14,406 nt of DNA from JAVBQG01 sp031549185. Its GTDB lineage: Bacteria; Synergistota; Synergistia; Synergistales; Synergistaceae. Position 1 is the stretch's first letter. The number at the start of each line of letters is the position of its first letter. Both the position numbers and the translations under genes were made by a program. The notes beneath the pieces were generated by a model. It did no database searches. It was not told the DNA's origin and saw only the letters and a program-made list of their open reading frames with translations. Of the stretch, positions 1 through 6,670 are shown in pieces. The stretch is from positions 1 to 14,406 of the forward strand of contig JAVBQG010000047.1 in assembly GCA_031549185.1 (NCBI GenBank), given 5' to 3'.

Positions 1-87
1 AATCTGAGAAAGCTGCTTTTTACTGGCAGTTCCCGAGAGACATGCTTTCACAACGAGATTGCGGATTTCTTCCGACGCTATCTTCAT
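1..87 (-). CDS. IS630-like transposase, N-terminal part (runs off left edge)
   Basis: This reading frame starts at an ATG whose A is at 87 and runs off the left edge without a stop. The 29 visible residues begin MKIASEEIRNLVVKACLSG, followed by TASKKQLSQI. That pattern matches the N-terminal helix-turn-helix of IS630-family transposases, which are DDE enzymes of the Tc1/mariner superfamily that insert at TA dinucleotides; the catalytic part is outside the window. No Shine-Dalgarno sequence precedes the ATG. A TATAAT box lies only 7 bases upstream, so a transcript starting there would be nearly leaderless. The element has truncated the DUF3800 gene on the same strand. The family call rests on pattern recognition of a short segment. 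Confidence 0.6.
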   Translation of the reverse strand, partial: MKIASEEIRNLVVKACLSGTASKKQLSQI

Positions 88-98
88 GTTGAACATTA
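1..98 (-). mobile_element. Left-edge insertion sequence (IS630-like), one end only
   Basis: The DUF3800 reading frame stops at 96-98, at a point where that family normally continues for a further C-terminal block. A transposase start follows immediately at 87. The junction sequence contains TA dinucleotides, the known IS630 target. The exact element boundary, the inverted repeat and the TA duplication cannot be fixed from one end. Confidence 0.5.
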
Positions 99-124
99 TA
101 GATGATTGAATTGATAATTGTCAA
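95..124 (-). promoter_or_regulatory. Consensus sigma-70-type promoter at the IS/DUF3800 junction
   Basis: On the minus strand TTGACA (119-124) and TATAAT (95-100) are separated by exactly 18 bases; both hexamers match the consensus. The -35 box falls within the DUF3800 coding sequence (codons for Phe-Asp-Asn) and the -10 box sits at the IS junction. Transcription would start around 88, next to the transposase ATG at 87. Whether this is a true hybrid promoter depends on where the IS end lies. Confidence 0.6.
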
Positions 125-656
125 AGTTAAAATGCTCTAAAGAGTGGAAACTAGCCCTCAGAGCGTTGTCCTCGTTTTTGCCCCTCGCCTCGGCTACAAC
201 GGGCAAATGCGTTTTCCTGTTTGACTCCATGAAATGAAGCACCCGTTCAAAAGAGTATTCGAGTGCCACATCGTATGGATTGCGTGCCCCGTCGCCGTAG
301 CGATCCCTGTATGGTTCTTTGTGGATGGCGGTGACGAAGAGGGTGAACGGCAGGCGCTCGATCAATCCCGTCAATTCATTCAGAAAACATTCGCGGACAT
401 TGGGGTTTTGCAGAATCGTAAATGGTCCTTCCGATTTGCGAATATCGCGGCTGTGCAGGTTGATACCTTCGTGAGGGAAATAGCGGAGCTTAAGCCTTGC
501 GAACTCCGGCACGACCACGCCTGCATATGCTTCCCGTTCGACGATTACAGTGCAAAGCGCGAAAAGCGGCAACTGCGGGTTGATTTTCGTCAACGAATGA
601 TCGCCACATTCATCGAAGAAAGCGATAAAGCGGGACGATGTAATGCCGGAATCCAT
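96..656 (-). pseudogene. DUF3800 domain protein, C-terminus lost to IS insertion
   Basis: The 186 visible residues begin with the DUF3800 signature: residues 10-22 read FIAFFDECGDHSL, with the conserved Asp15-Glu16 that belong to an RNase H-like fold. DUF3800 proteins are often found beside defence-type ATPases. A later segment (ARGKNEDNALRASF) is also typical. Full-length members usually run on to a final block containing a conserved 'ADLxAY' region; here the frame stops in IS-derived sequence, so that block is missing and the protein is probably inactive. The start ATG is 9 bases after the stop of the upstream ATPase gene, with its AAGG ribosome site inside that gene's end, so the two were translationally coupled. 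Base composition is AT-richer than the genes from 2430 onward. Confidence 0.75.
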
Positions 657-665
657 CTTTTTTAC

Positions 666-2315
666 TTACCTTCGCAGAGGGCCGAGTACAATGGACTCAA
701 GCTCCTGATATACTGAAGTGTCAGGTGTAATCAAAGGCGCCAGTGTATGTATGGCAAAAGTTTCGGCCTTGTCGCCGCACTGGGTTAACTGCAACGTATT
801 CTTACATTTATTATAAAGTTGACCGGAAATTGCTTTTATATCATCCGGGAGGCGATTTTTACTGGGTAACTCGGCAAGGAGACAATCTTTTGCCCGCTTG
901 AGCTCTTCGAATTTGTCCGGTTGCTCTTGTTGAACGCAGAGCGCTTTCAATATTTCATCATCCCATAGATAGCTCTCGAGGTCTCTCCGTAACAAAACTT
1001 GTGTCCCTACTTCTTGAAGTTGCGGAATTTCCTCCTCATGGCGATCATCTCGATCAAAGATGTTCCAAGTCTTGACGCTGGGTGCAAGCTGATTTAAAAA
1101 GAGAGTGAGTTTTTTAGCATCTTGGTCAATTTCGCTCGTTCCTCCAAGGGAAATGAATTCAACATTTGGGAACCGCGAAGAGAAAATAGTTCTATATACC
1201 GCAGAATCAAAACCCGGTTTTCTTTGTCCCTCTTCGAGGCGTTTGCCTTCGCAGAAAACAACATACTGGGGAACCGTTAATTCTGCGAGGTCACCAAGAG
1301 CTGTTTCGAACATCTTTTTCCAAAAAATGCGGTTTGGTTCCACGGGCGTTAAGGTAACAGGTTTGTCAAAATCTTGATCATGAAAATCAATGAACACTAC
1401 TTGCTGAGGGTTTTTCTGATAGAGTTCGACTGCCTTGCGCGCCATCCCAATGGAGTGGGTCGCAAGCCATAATTGGCAATCGTCTGGTATCAAAGTGAAT
1501 ATTTGTTCGAGTAATTTTGCCTGAAGGCGAGTATGCATATGTAATTCGGGTTCGTCGATGCAATAAATTGTGTCGTCGAAGGCTTGCCTTTTTATAACGA
1601 AATCAAGCAGCAAATCAAAAGCGGCTTTTTCTCCGCCTGAGAGGTTTTTATAATGGAACCCGAAAGTATCACCCTTGGTAAAGCGAAAAGTCCCACCGTC
1701 AAGCGGATTTCCAGGGCCTTCAAGTACGAGGTCTTCAAAAATAGAGCGCATGGCATCGCGAGCTACACCGATTATCTCGGTTGTTATTTCTTCAGCTGTA
1801 CGATTTCTCTGATCTTTACTATTGAAAAGTATATCAATACTCTTGCCTACCATGCGCTGGTAATTGTCAGAAACTCTTGCCTCTGGAGTAATTAATGTCG
1901 ACATCCTTTTTTCGTCATCAAGAGCACTGCCTATTCTAGAAAGCCCGTTAGTTGTAAAATCTGCTTCGTGTCGATAAGCAGAGCGAATATAAAATGCTTT
2001 TGTTATTAGCTCTGGCCTGATTGTGTTGTTTTCAGTGATTTCATGAAAAACGGGCTGGATTTTGTTATAAGTGGTTGCTTCATTGTCTTTTTGACTATCA
2101 TCAAAACGTTTATAGTATTCCTTATCGTAATTGAGATAAAATTTTGTTCTGAGTGCGGAAAATTTTACCCAATAATTCATGGCTTCAAAAACGGAAGTTT
2201 TGCCGCAACCATTTGGGCCGGTGAGCACCACAAGCTTTGCCGATTCGGGGATATCGGAAATAGTCAGGTCCGAGAATCGTTTAAAATCGTGAATAGAAAT
2301 AGCTTTTAGTCGCAT
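666..2315 (-). CDS. OLD-like AAA/ABC-type ATPase with C-terminal TOPRIM-like nuclease domain
   Basis: The 549-residue protein has a complete SMC/ABC-like ATPase: Walker A GPNGCGKT (33-40), signature LSGGE (225-229), Walker B TIYCIDEPEL (about 249-258) and a switch His in LATHS (287). From about residue 350 a TOPRIM-like fold follows: FCEGK with Glu356, then FDRDD (420-424), then RDLESYL (444-450), the metal-binding pattern of OLD and GajA-type nucleases. OLD-family proteins act in phage defence by ATP-gated DNA or RNA cleavage. The start has GAGGA 9 bases upstream. The gene leads a two-gene unit with DUF3800 and is much AT-richer than its right-hand neighbours, suggesting transfer. It has no adjacent GajB-type helicase or AriB-type partner, so it is not obviously Gabija or PARIS. 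Confidence 0.85.
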   Translation of the reverse strand: MRLKAISIHDFKRFSDLTISDIPESAKLVVLTGPNGCGKTSVFEAMNYWVKFSALRTKFYLNYDKEYYKRFDDSQKDNEATTYNKIQPVFHEITENNTIRPELITKAFYIRSAYRHEADFTTNGLSRIGSALDDEKRMSTLITPEARVSDNYQRMVGKSIDILFNSKDQRNRTAEEITTEIIGVARDAMRSIFEDLVLEGPGNPLDGGTFRFTKGDTFGFHYKNLSGGEKAAFDLLLDFVIKRQAFDDTIYCIDEPELHMHTRLQAKLLEQIFTLIPDDCQLWLATHSIGMARKAVELYQKNPQQVVFIDFHDQDFDKPVTLTPVEPNRIFWKKMFETALGDLAELTVPQYVVFCEGKRLEEGQRKPGFDSAVYRTIFSSRFPNVEFISLGGTSEIDQDAKKLTLFLNQLAPSVKTWNIFDRDDRHEEEIPQLQEVGTQVLLRRDLESYLWDDEILKALCVQQEQPDKFEELKRAKDCLLAELPSKNRLPDDIKAISGQLYNKCKNTLQLTQCGDKAETFAIHTLAPLITPDTSVYQELESIVLGPLRR

Positions 2316-2352
2316 GAATTTATGTCCTCACATGGTGGATAGTTTCATCAAT

Positions 2353-2380
2353 ATTATACATCCTTGATGCTTCGTCGGAA
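2353..2380 (-). promoter_or_regulatory. Probable promoter of the ATPase-DUF3800 unit
   Basis: A perfect TATAAT lies at 2353-2358 on the minus strand, 37 bases upstream of the ATPase ATG. The best -35 candidate is TTCCGA (2375-2380) with a 16-base spacer, which matches TTGACA only weakly. A regulator or extended contacts could compensate. Confidence 0.45.
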
Positions 2381-2396
2381 GTTGTATCTCCGCCCC

Positions 2397-2427
2397 AACG
2401 CCTCCTTCGGGAGGCGTTTCTTTTTTT
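2397..2427 (+). terminator. Intrinsic terminator facing the plus strand
   Basis: AACGCCTCC, a TTCG tetraloop, then GGAGGCGTT form a perfect 9-bp stem, followed by TTTC-less sequence TCTTTTTTT on the plus strand. Read on the minus strand the hairpin forms but no U-tract follows, so it should terminate plus-strand transcription best. Both flanking genes are minus-strand, so its client gene is absent. Confidence 0.8.
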
Positions 2428-2429
2428 AC

Positions 2430-4256
2430 CTACGCGATCTCCTCCTCCATGCTCTGCTGCATGTCGTAGATCCTTTTATAGGTGCCGTTTTTGACCATCA
2501 GCTCGGCCGGGGTGCCCATCTCCACGATGCGGCCGGCCTCCATGACGATGACCTTGTCGGCCGCCGAGATCGAGGTGATGCGGTGGGCGATGATCAGGGT
2601 CGTCACCCCCTTCGTGCGTCCGGCCAGGGCCTCGCGGATGCGGGCGTCGGTCTCGGTGTCCACGGCGGAGAGCGAGTCGTCGAAGATCATGATCGGCGGT
2701 TCCTTCAGGATCGCGCGGGCGATCGCCACGCGCTGCTTCTGGCCGCCGGAGAGCGTCACGCCGCGCTCGCCGACCACCGTGTCGTAGCCGTGCGCGAACT
2801 CCTCGATGTCGTCGTGGATCTGCGAAATCGTCGCGGCCCGGCGGATCTGCTCCATCGAGTAGCGGGGGGAGAGGGAGGCCATGTTCTCGCGGATCGTGCG
2901 CGAGAAGAGGAAGGGTTCCTGCAGCACGATCCCGACGTTCGCCCGCAGCCACGCCCGTTTGAAGCGCCGGATGTCGACGCCGCCGATGCGGATCACGCCG
3001 CACCCCGGCTCGAGGTCGTAGAGGCGGCAGAGCAGGTGTACGACGGTCGTCTTGCCGGAGCCGGTGGCGCCGAGGATGCCGAGCGTCGTCCCCCGCTCGA
3101 CGGTGAACGAGACCTCGCGCAGGACCGGGGCGTCGCCGTAGGCGAAGCTGACGCGGTCGAAGGCGATGTCGCCGAGCAGTGCCTCCGGTCCGTCCAGCGC
3201 GTCGTCCGGGTCGGTCTCCTGCGGGGCATCGAGGATCTCCTGCAGGCGCGTCAGCGAGACGCCGGTCTTGCTGGCCTCGGACAACACGCGCCCCAACCCG
3301 CGCACCGGCCAGATGATCATCGCGTTGTAGGTGAGGAAGACGATGAAGCCGCCGACGGTGATCCCACCCGCTGCCGCCTGAAAGGTACCGACGAGGCAGA
3401 TCGTGACCATCTGCAGGCCGGTGAGCAGGTCGCCCAGCCCCCAGTAGACGCTGAGCACGTTGCCGAGGCTGACCCAGAGGTCGGTGAAGAGGCGGTTCTG
3501 CGCGTCGAAGCGGTCGACCTCGTAGCGCTCGCGCCCGAACGCGCGCACCACGCGGACGCCGGTGAAGTTCTCCTGCGCGATCGACAGCAGCTCGCCCTCG
3601 GCCTCGTCCGCCGCCAGAAAGCGGCCGGAGACCTGCCGCAGGAAGGCGTGCGAGAAGAGGAAGATCACCGGCAGAAACGCCATCGAGGCCAGCGACATCG
3701 GCACGTTGAGCGGCAGCAGCAGCGCGTACGCGAAGACGACGAGCACGACGGTGCGCGCCACCTCGATCAGCTGGACGAAGATGAAGCTTTGCACCACGTC
3801 GACGTCCGACGTGCAGCGCTGGATGATGTCGCCGGTCTGGATGTCCGTGTGCCACTCGTAGGGAAGGTACTGGATGTGGGCGTAGAGCGTGTCGCGCAGG
3901 CGCTTGATCATGCCCTCCGCGCCCATCGCGAGGCACTGCCGGTAGGCGAAGGTGCAGAGCCCGCCGAACGCGGCGATTGCGACGACGAGCACCCCCACCA
4001 CCAGCAGACGCCCGCGCAGCGCCTCGGGCCGGTAGCCCTCGCCCATGGCGGCCAGCAGCCAGGGGATGATCGGAATGTCGGAGATCGGTTTTCCGCCCAC
4101 GACGTTGTCCACGACAAAGCGAACCACCTGCGGCAGCAGGAAGCTGCAGAAGACGGCCAGCAGCATGAAGAGCACTGCGGCGAGATAAAGCGCCCGGCTG
4201 CCCTTCGAGATCGTCCAGAGAAGGCGGTAGGGGTTCTTATTCGACTTCACAGACAT
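2430..4256 (-). CDS. ABC exporter half-transporter (fused permease and ATPase), MsbA/LmrA-type
   Basis: The 608-residue inner-membrane protein has about six N-terminal membrane segments (residues 20-320). A nucleotide-binding domain follows: Tyr373 in FAYGD (A-loop), Walker A GATGSGKT (396-403), Q-loop LQEPF (about 445), signature LSGGQ (502-506), Walker B IMIFDD (522-527) and switch His558. Type IV exporters work as dimers and expel drugs, lipids or peptides; the substrate cannot be read here. The residue after the Walker B Asp is Asp527 rather than the usual catalytic Glu, as in the degenerate site of heterodimeric exporters, yet no partner half lies in the window. The start is 15 bases after the upstream nuclease gene's TGA, with GAGGAG overlapping that stop, so the two are coupled. 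Confidence 0.93.
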   Translation of the reverse strand: MSVKSNKNPYRLLWTISKGSRALYLAAVLFMLLAVFCSFLLPQVVRFVVDNVVGGKPISDIPIIPWLLAAMGEGYRPEALRGRLLVVGVLVVAIAAFGGLCTFAYRQCLAMGAEGMIKRLRDTLYAHIQYLPYEWHTDIQTGDIIQRCTSDVDVVQSFIFVQLIEVARTVVLVVFAYALLLPLNVPMSLASMAFLPVIFLFSHAFLRQVSGRFLAADEAEGELLSIAQENFTGVRVVRAFGRERYEVDRFDAQNRLFTDLWVSLGNVLSVYWGLGDLLTGLQMVTICLVGTFQAAAGGITVGGFIVFLTYNAMIIWPVRGLGRVLSEASKTGVSLTRLQEILDAPQETDPDDALDGPEALLGDIAFDRVSFAYGDAPVLREVSFTVERGTTLGILGATGSGKTTVVHLLCRLYDLEPGCGVIRIGGVDIRRFKRAWLRANVGIVLQEPFLFSRTIRENMASLSPRYSMEQIRRAATISQIHDDIEEFAHGYDTVVGERGVTLSGGQKQRVAIARAILKEPPIMIFDDSLSAVDTETDARIREALAGRTKGVTTLIIAHRITSISAADKVIVMEAGRIVEMGTPAELMVKNGTYKRIYDMQQSMEEEIA

Positions 4257-4271
4257 GCCGGCCTTGTCTCC

Positions 4272-5336
4272 TCAATTCCCAGCCCCAATTGGCGCGAAGA
4301 TGTGGCGCCGCTCGAGTTCTTTTTGCAACTCTTCTTCACTCGGAAGAACAAGGAGATATTTCGAAGCGAACAATTGCTGGCTTTCTTTCAGCACAGAGTA
4401 GTGGACGACGGTACCTTCTTTGTCTGCGCGCATGATAATACCAAGTGTAGGGTTGTCATCCTCTCCTCGCTTCAAATCGTCGAACATTCTGACATACATG
4501 TCCATTTGGCCAATATCCTGGTGGCATAGTTTTGTCGTTTTCGGGTCGATCAGGACGAAGCATTTTAGGAGATAGTTGTAGAAAACGAGGTCAATGTAAA
4601 AATGCGAGGTTTCCGTACTGATGCGATATTGTCTCCCCACAAAAGAAAATCCCTTGCCGAGCTCCATTAGAAACTGTTGCAATCGCTCAATGATCGAAGA
4701 TTCCAGCACCTTCTCCTGCCCATTGATCGACTCGGGCAGACCTAAAAATTCCAAAATGTAGGGATCTTTGATAAATTCTTCCGGTGAATGGGGGCGATCG
4801 GTTTTTTTGACGGCAGATATCTCTGGCCCGGACAAGAGCCGCTCGTACGAGCGCGATGCGATGTTGCGCTCTAGCTGCCGGCTGCTCCACGATTGTTCTG
4901 CCGCCTCGTTGATGTAATATGCTCGAGCGGCGGGGGCGGATACTCGCATGATGAGTCTGTAATGAGTCCAGGTCAATTCGCTACGCACTGCGTAGCGAAT
5001 TACATCTTCTTCGGGAAATATGAGATAGAACTGTCTGAAATTCCTGAGGTTGGCCACAGAGAGCCCTTTGCTAAATTCGTCGCCAGGCCGTCTGGACAAA
5101 TCCCGGATCAGAAACGTGCCGTAGCTCGCCCGGTCCTTCCCCTTTTGTTCTTCTTCGACTATTCGCCGGCCGATCTTCCAATACGTTTCCACCATCACGA
5201 AATTTACAACAGAATACGCCTTGCCCCGCGCCTGTCGCAAAACCGACCGGGTATATTCGAACAGGTCGGTTTTCTCATCGCCATGCCATTCGTTACGCGA
5301 AATCAGCTCTTGTTCTATCGGAGCCAATGCATCCAC
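4272..5336 (-). CDS. PD-(D/E)xK nuclease-fold protein, DUF1016/YhcG type
   Basis: The 354-residue protein has the two-part YhcG layout. The N-terminal DUF1016-like domain contains VNFVMVETYWKIGRRI (44-59) and SVANLRNFRQFY (93-104). The C-terminal nuclease domain has Asp249 in FYIDLVFYN, then Asp264-Pro-Lys266 in LIDPKT, then Gln277 in GQMDMY. The usual Glu-x-Lys is Asp-x-Lys here, which still fits the motif. Such proteins are predicted DNA nucleases linked to DNA uptake or defence. The frame opens with GTG at 5336, but GAGGTGG lies just 5 bases before an in-frame TTG at 5327, so initiation at TTG (351 residues) is a real alternative. It is the first gene of a coupled pair with the ABC exporter, an unusual partner. 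Confidence 0.85.
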   Translation of the reverse strand: MDALAPIEQELISRNEWHGDEKTDLFEYTRSVLRQARGKAYSVVNFVMVETYWKIGRRIVEEEQKGKDRASYGTFLIRDLSRRPGDEFSKGLSVANLRNFRQFYLIFPEEDVIRYAVRSELTWTHYRLIMRVSAPAARAYYINEAAEQSWSSRQLERNIASRSYERLLSGPEISAVKKTDRPHSPEEFIKDPYILEFLGLPESINGQEKVLESSIIERLQQFLMELGKGFSFVGRQYRISTETSHFYIDLVFYNYLLKCFVLIDPKTTKLCHQDIGQMDMYVRMFDDLKRGEDDNPTLGIIMRADKEGTVVHYSVLKESQQLFASKYLLVLPSEEELQKELERRHIFAPIGAGN

Positions 5337-5356
5337 CTCGTTCGTTTGTGCGGCCG

Positions 5357-5395
5357 TTGCAAGCTTATTGCAAATTATTGCGAGTAATATTGCAA
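5357..5395. promoter_or_regulatory. Four phased TTGCRA boxes, likely operator
   Basis: TTGCAA at 5357-5362, 5368-5373 and 5390-5395 and TTGCGA at 5378-5383 start 11, 10 and 12 bases apart, close to one helical turn each. TTGCAA is self-complementary, so a protein could bind on one DNA face as a row. The array lies between the -10 box and the start of the DUF1016 gene, a position suited to repression. Confidence 0.5.
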
Positions 5396-5403
5396 CTCTG
5401 AGG

Positions 5404-5409
5404 ATTATA
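5404..5409 (-). promoter_or_regulatory. -10 box for the DUF1016-ABC operon
   Basis: A perfect TATAAT on the minus strand lies about 70 bases upstream of the DUF1016 start, and transcription would begin near 5397, at the edge of the TTGCRA array. No good -35 is visible at 16-18 bases, so an activator or relaxed recognition would be needed. Confidence 0.4.
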
Positions 5410-5430
5410 CAATGAATCGGAAGGAGAAAA

Positions 5431-6297
5431 TCAGGGACCGTACGTTTCCGCGCGCTTCAGGCGGACGCAGCGGATGATCCCGACGCCGGGGCGTTTCTCG
5501 TCGCGCGACGGCACGAGCGTCAGTTTGTAGCCGTGGTGCGCGCCGCGGATGTACGGGTCGTACATCTCGCCTGTGATCAGCGGGCGGTATCCCCCGACGC
5601 CGTCCTGCCAGGCACGTTCGTTGTCGCCCGCGATCAGAAGGCCCTCGAACGCCACCTCGCTGGCGAGCGGGCCGAAGCCCTCCTTCACACCGAACCAGGC
5701 GCTCCCCGAGCGGATCCTGACGAAGTAGGTGCCCTGCGGCAGCATCACGCTGACGACCTCGCCGCCCCGGACGTAGATCTGCCGCGACTGCGGGGTGACG
5801 CGGCCCTCCCTTGTGTGATAGGTGAGCGCCACGAGCGAGTCGAAGTCCGTCGTCCTCGTGGCGTCGATGCGGAGCACGCCGCCGCCCATCGCCGGTCGTT
5901 CGTCCTGCCAGACGACGCCGCTTGCGGGCCTCGGTTCGAGCGGGGGGAGGGCGTCTGGGTAGAGCGCCGCGATCATGCCCTTCATCTCGGACGGCGAGCC
6001 CGCATATCGCTTCGTGACGTCGGCGAGCGCCCGGAATTTTGCGTTTCTCAGGTTGTAATTGGGGACGAGCTGGATTTTGGCGACCCTCTCCGCGTACCGG
6101 ATGGGTTCCTTGTGGGCCTTGATCTTCGGCTGTGCGCTGTACATGGCGAGCAGAAGCTGCCCGATCAAGAGCACGACAAAGCCGATCCCGGCCACATACT
6201 CCCAGTAGCGGCGCGACCACCTGCCCGCCGTGCGCAGGTCCTCTTTGAGCTCTTCGTCGAAAAAGCGTCTTTCTTCGAAATCCGGCCCTTCGCTCAT
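5431..6297 (-). CDS. Single-pass membrane protein of unknown function
   Basis: The protein has 288 residues when started at the ATG at 6297, which has GGGGG 8 bases upstream. The frame is open five codons further, to a TTG at 6312, but nothing supports starting there. A charged N-terminus (about 30 residues) precedes one hydrophobic helix (about 34-55), then a large outside domain. Residues 187-209 contain a Pro-x-Gly-x-Tyr-x-Val-Arg-Ile ... Gly-Ser-x-Trp-Phe-Gly pattern (LPQGTYFVRIRSGSAWFG), seen by recollection in uncharacterised membrane-anchored bacterial proteins. No catalytic motif is visible. It follows the 51-residue membrane protein gene at a 69-base gap on the same strand. I do not recognise a family name; the frame is supported by consistent GC-rich codon use. 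Confidence 0.75.
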   Translation of the reverse strand: MSEGPDFEERRFFDEELKEDLRTAGRWSRRYWEYVAGIGFVVLLIGQLLLAMYSAQPKIKAHKEPIRYAERVAKIQLVPNYNLRNAKFRALADVTKRYAGSPSEMKGMIAALYPDALPPLEPRPASGVVWQDERPAMGGGVLRIDATRTTDFDSLVALTYHTREGRVTPQSRQIYVRGGEVVSVMLPQGTYFVRIRSGSAWFGVKEGFGPLASEVAFEGLLIAGDNERAWQDGVGGYRPLITGEMYDPYIRGAHHGYKLTLVPSRDEKRPGVGIIRCVRLKRAETYGP

Positions 6298-6366
6298 GCT
6301 TCGCCCCCACAAATTTTTTATCTTTTTGTCAGGACAATCCTTGCATATAAAAGAGCGTCAGTCAAG

Positions 6367-6522
6367 CTACATCCGTATCAGCACGATGCCGGCGAAGTGG
6401 AGCACGAGCCCGATGGCGATGCAGATCAGGATGATCTTGATGATCGACGGGATCGCCTTGATCACCAGCGAGAGGACCAGCATGACGATCACGAGAAGAA
6501 AGATCAGCTGCAGCACGTTCAA
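6367..6522 (-). CDS. Small membrane protein, 51 residues, TTG start
   Basis: The peptide starts LNVLQLIFLLVIVMLVLSLV and ends AGIVLIRM. It has two hydrophobic helices (about residues 4-22 and 27-48) with a short turn containing KAIPS, a hairpin in the inner membrane. The start is a TTG at 6522 because a GGGGGG ribosome site lies 6 bases upstream. The same frame stays open upstream to 6825, but that extension is rich in Ser, Pro, Thr and Arg and looks non-coding. A TATACT (6551-6556) lies upstream without a clear -35. Function unknown. Confidence 0.6.
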   Translation of the reverse strand: MNVLQLIFLLVIVMLVLSLVIKAIPSIIKIILICIAIGLVLHFAGIVLIRM

Positions 6523-6670
6523 TCGAATCCCCCCTGTCGCGTTTGGGGACAGTATAGACGACGACGGGACGAGGGGGCAGAGCCAAAGGCGCAACGGCCG
6601 GTCCGTAAATGGATTGGATGCGCGAGGAACGCGCGTGAGAGACGCTCGTGCCTGCGCTGGTTCTAAACGC

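Noticed and set aside
2364..4529. A 721-codon open frame on the plus strand antisense to the ABC exporter
   Set aside because: It mirrors the GC-rich exporter gene, its translation is rich in Asp, His, Arg and Ala with no domain, and the minus-strand gene has all ABC motifs.
5405..6310. A second long minus-strand frame overlapping the membrane protein
   Set aside because: It is low-complexity Arg/Gly/Pro-rich and is a shifted-frame shadow of the 288-residue protein.
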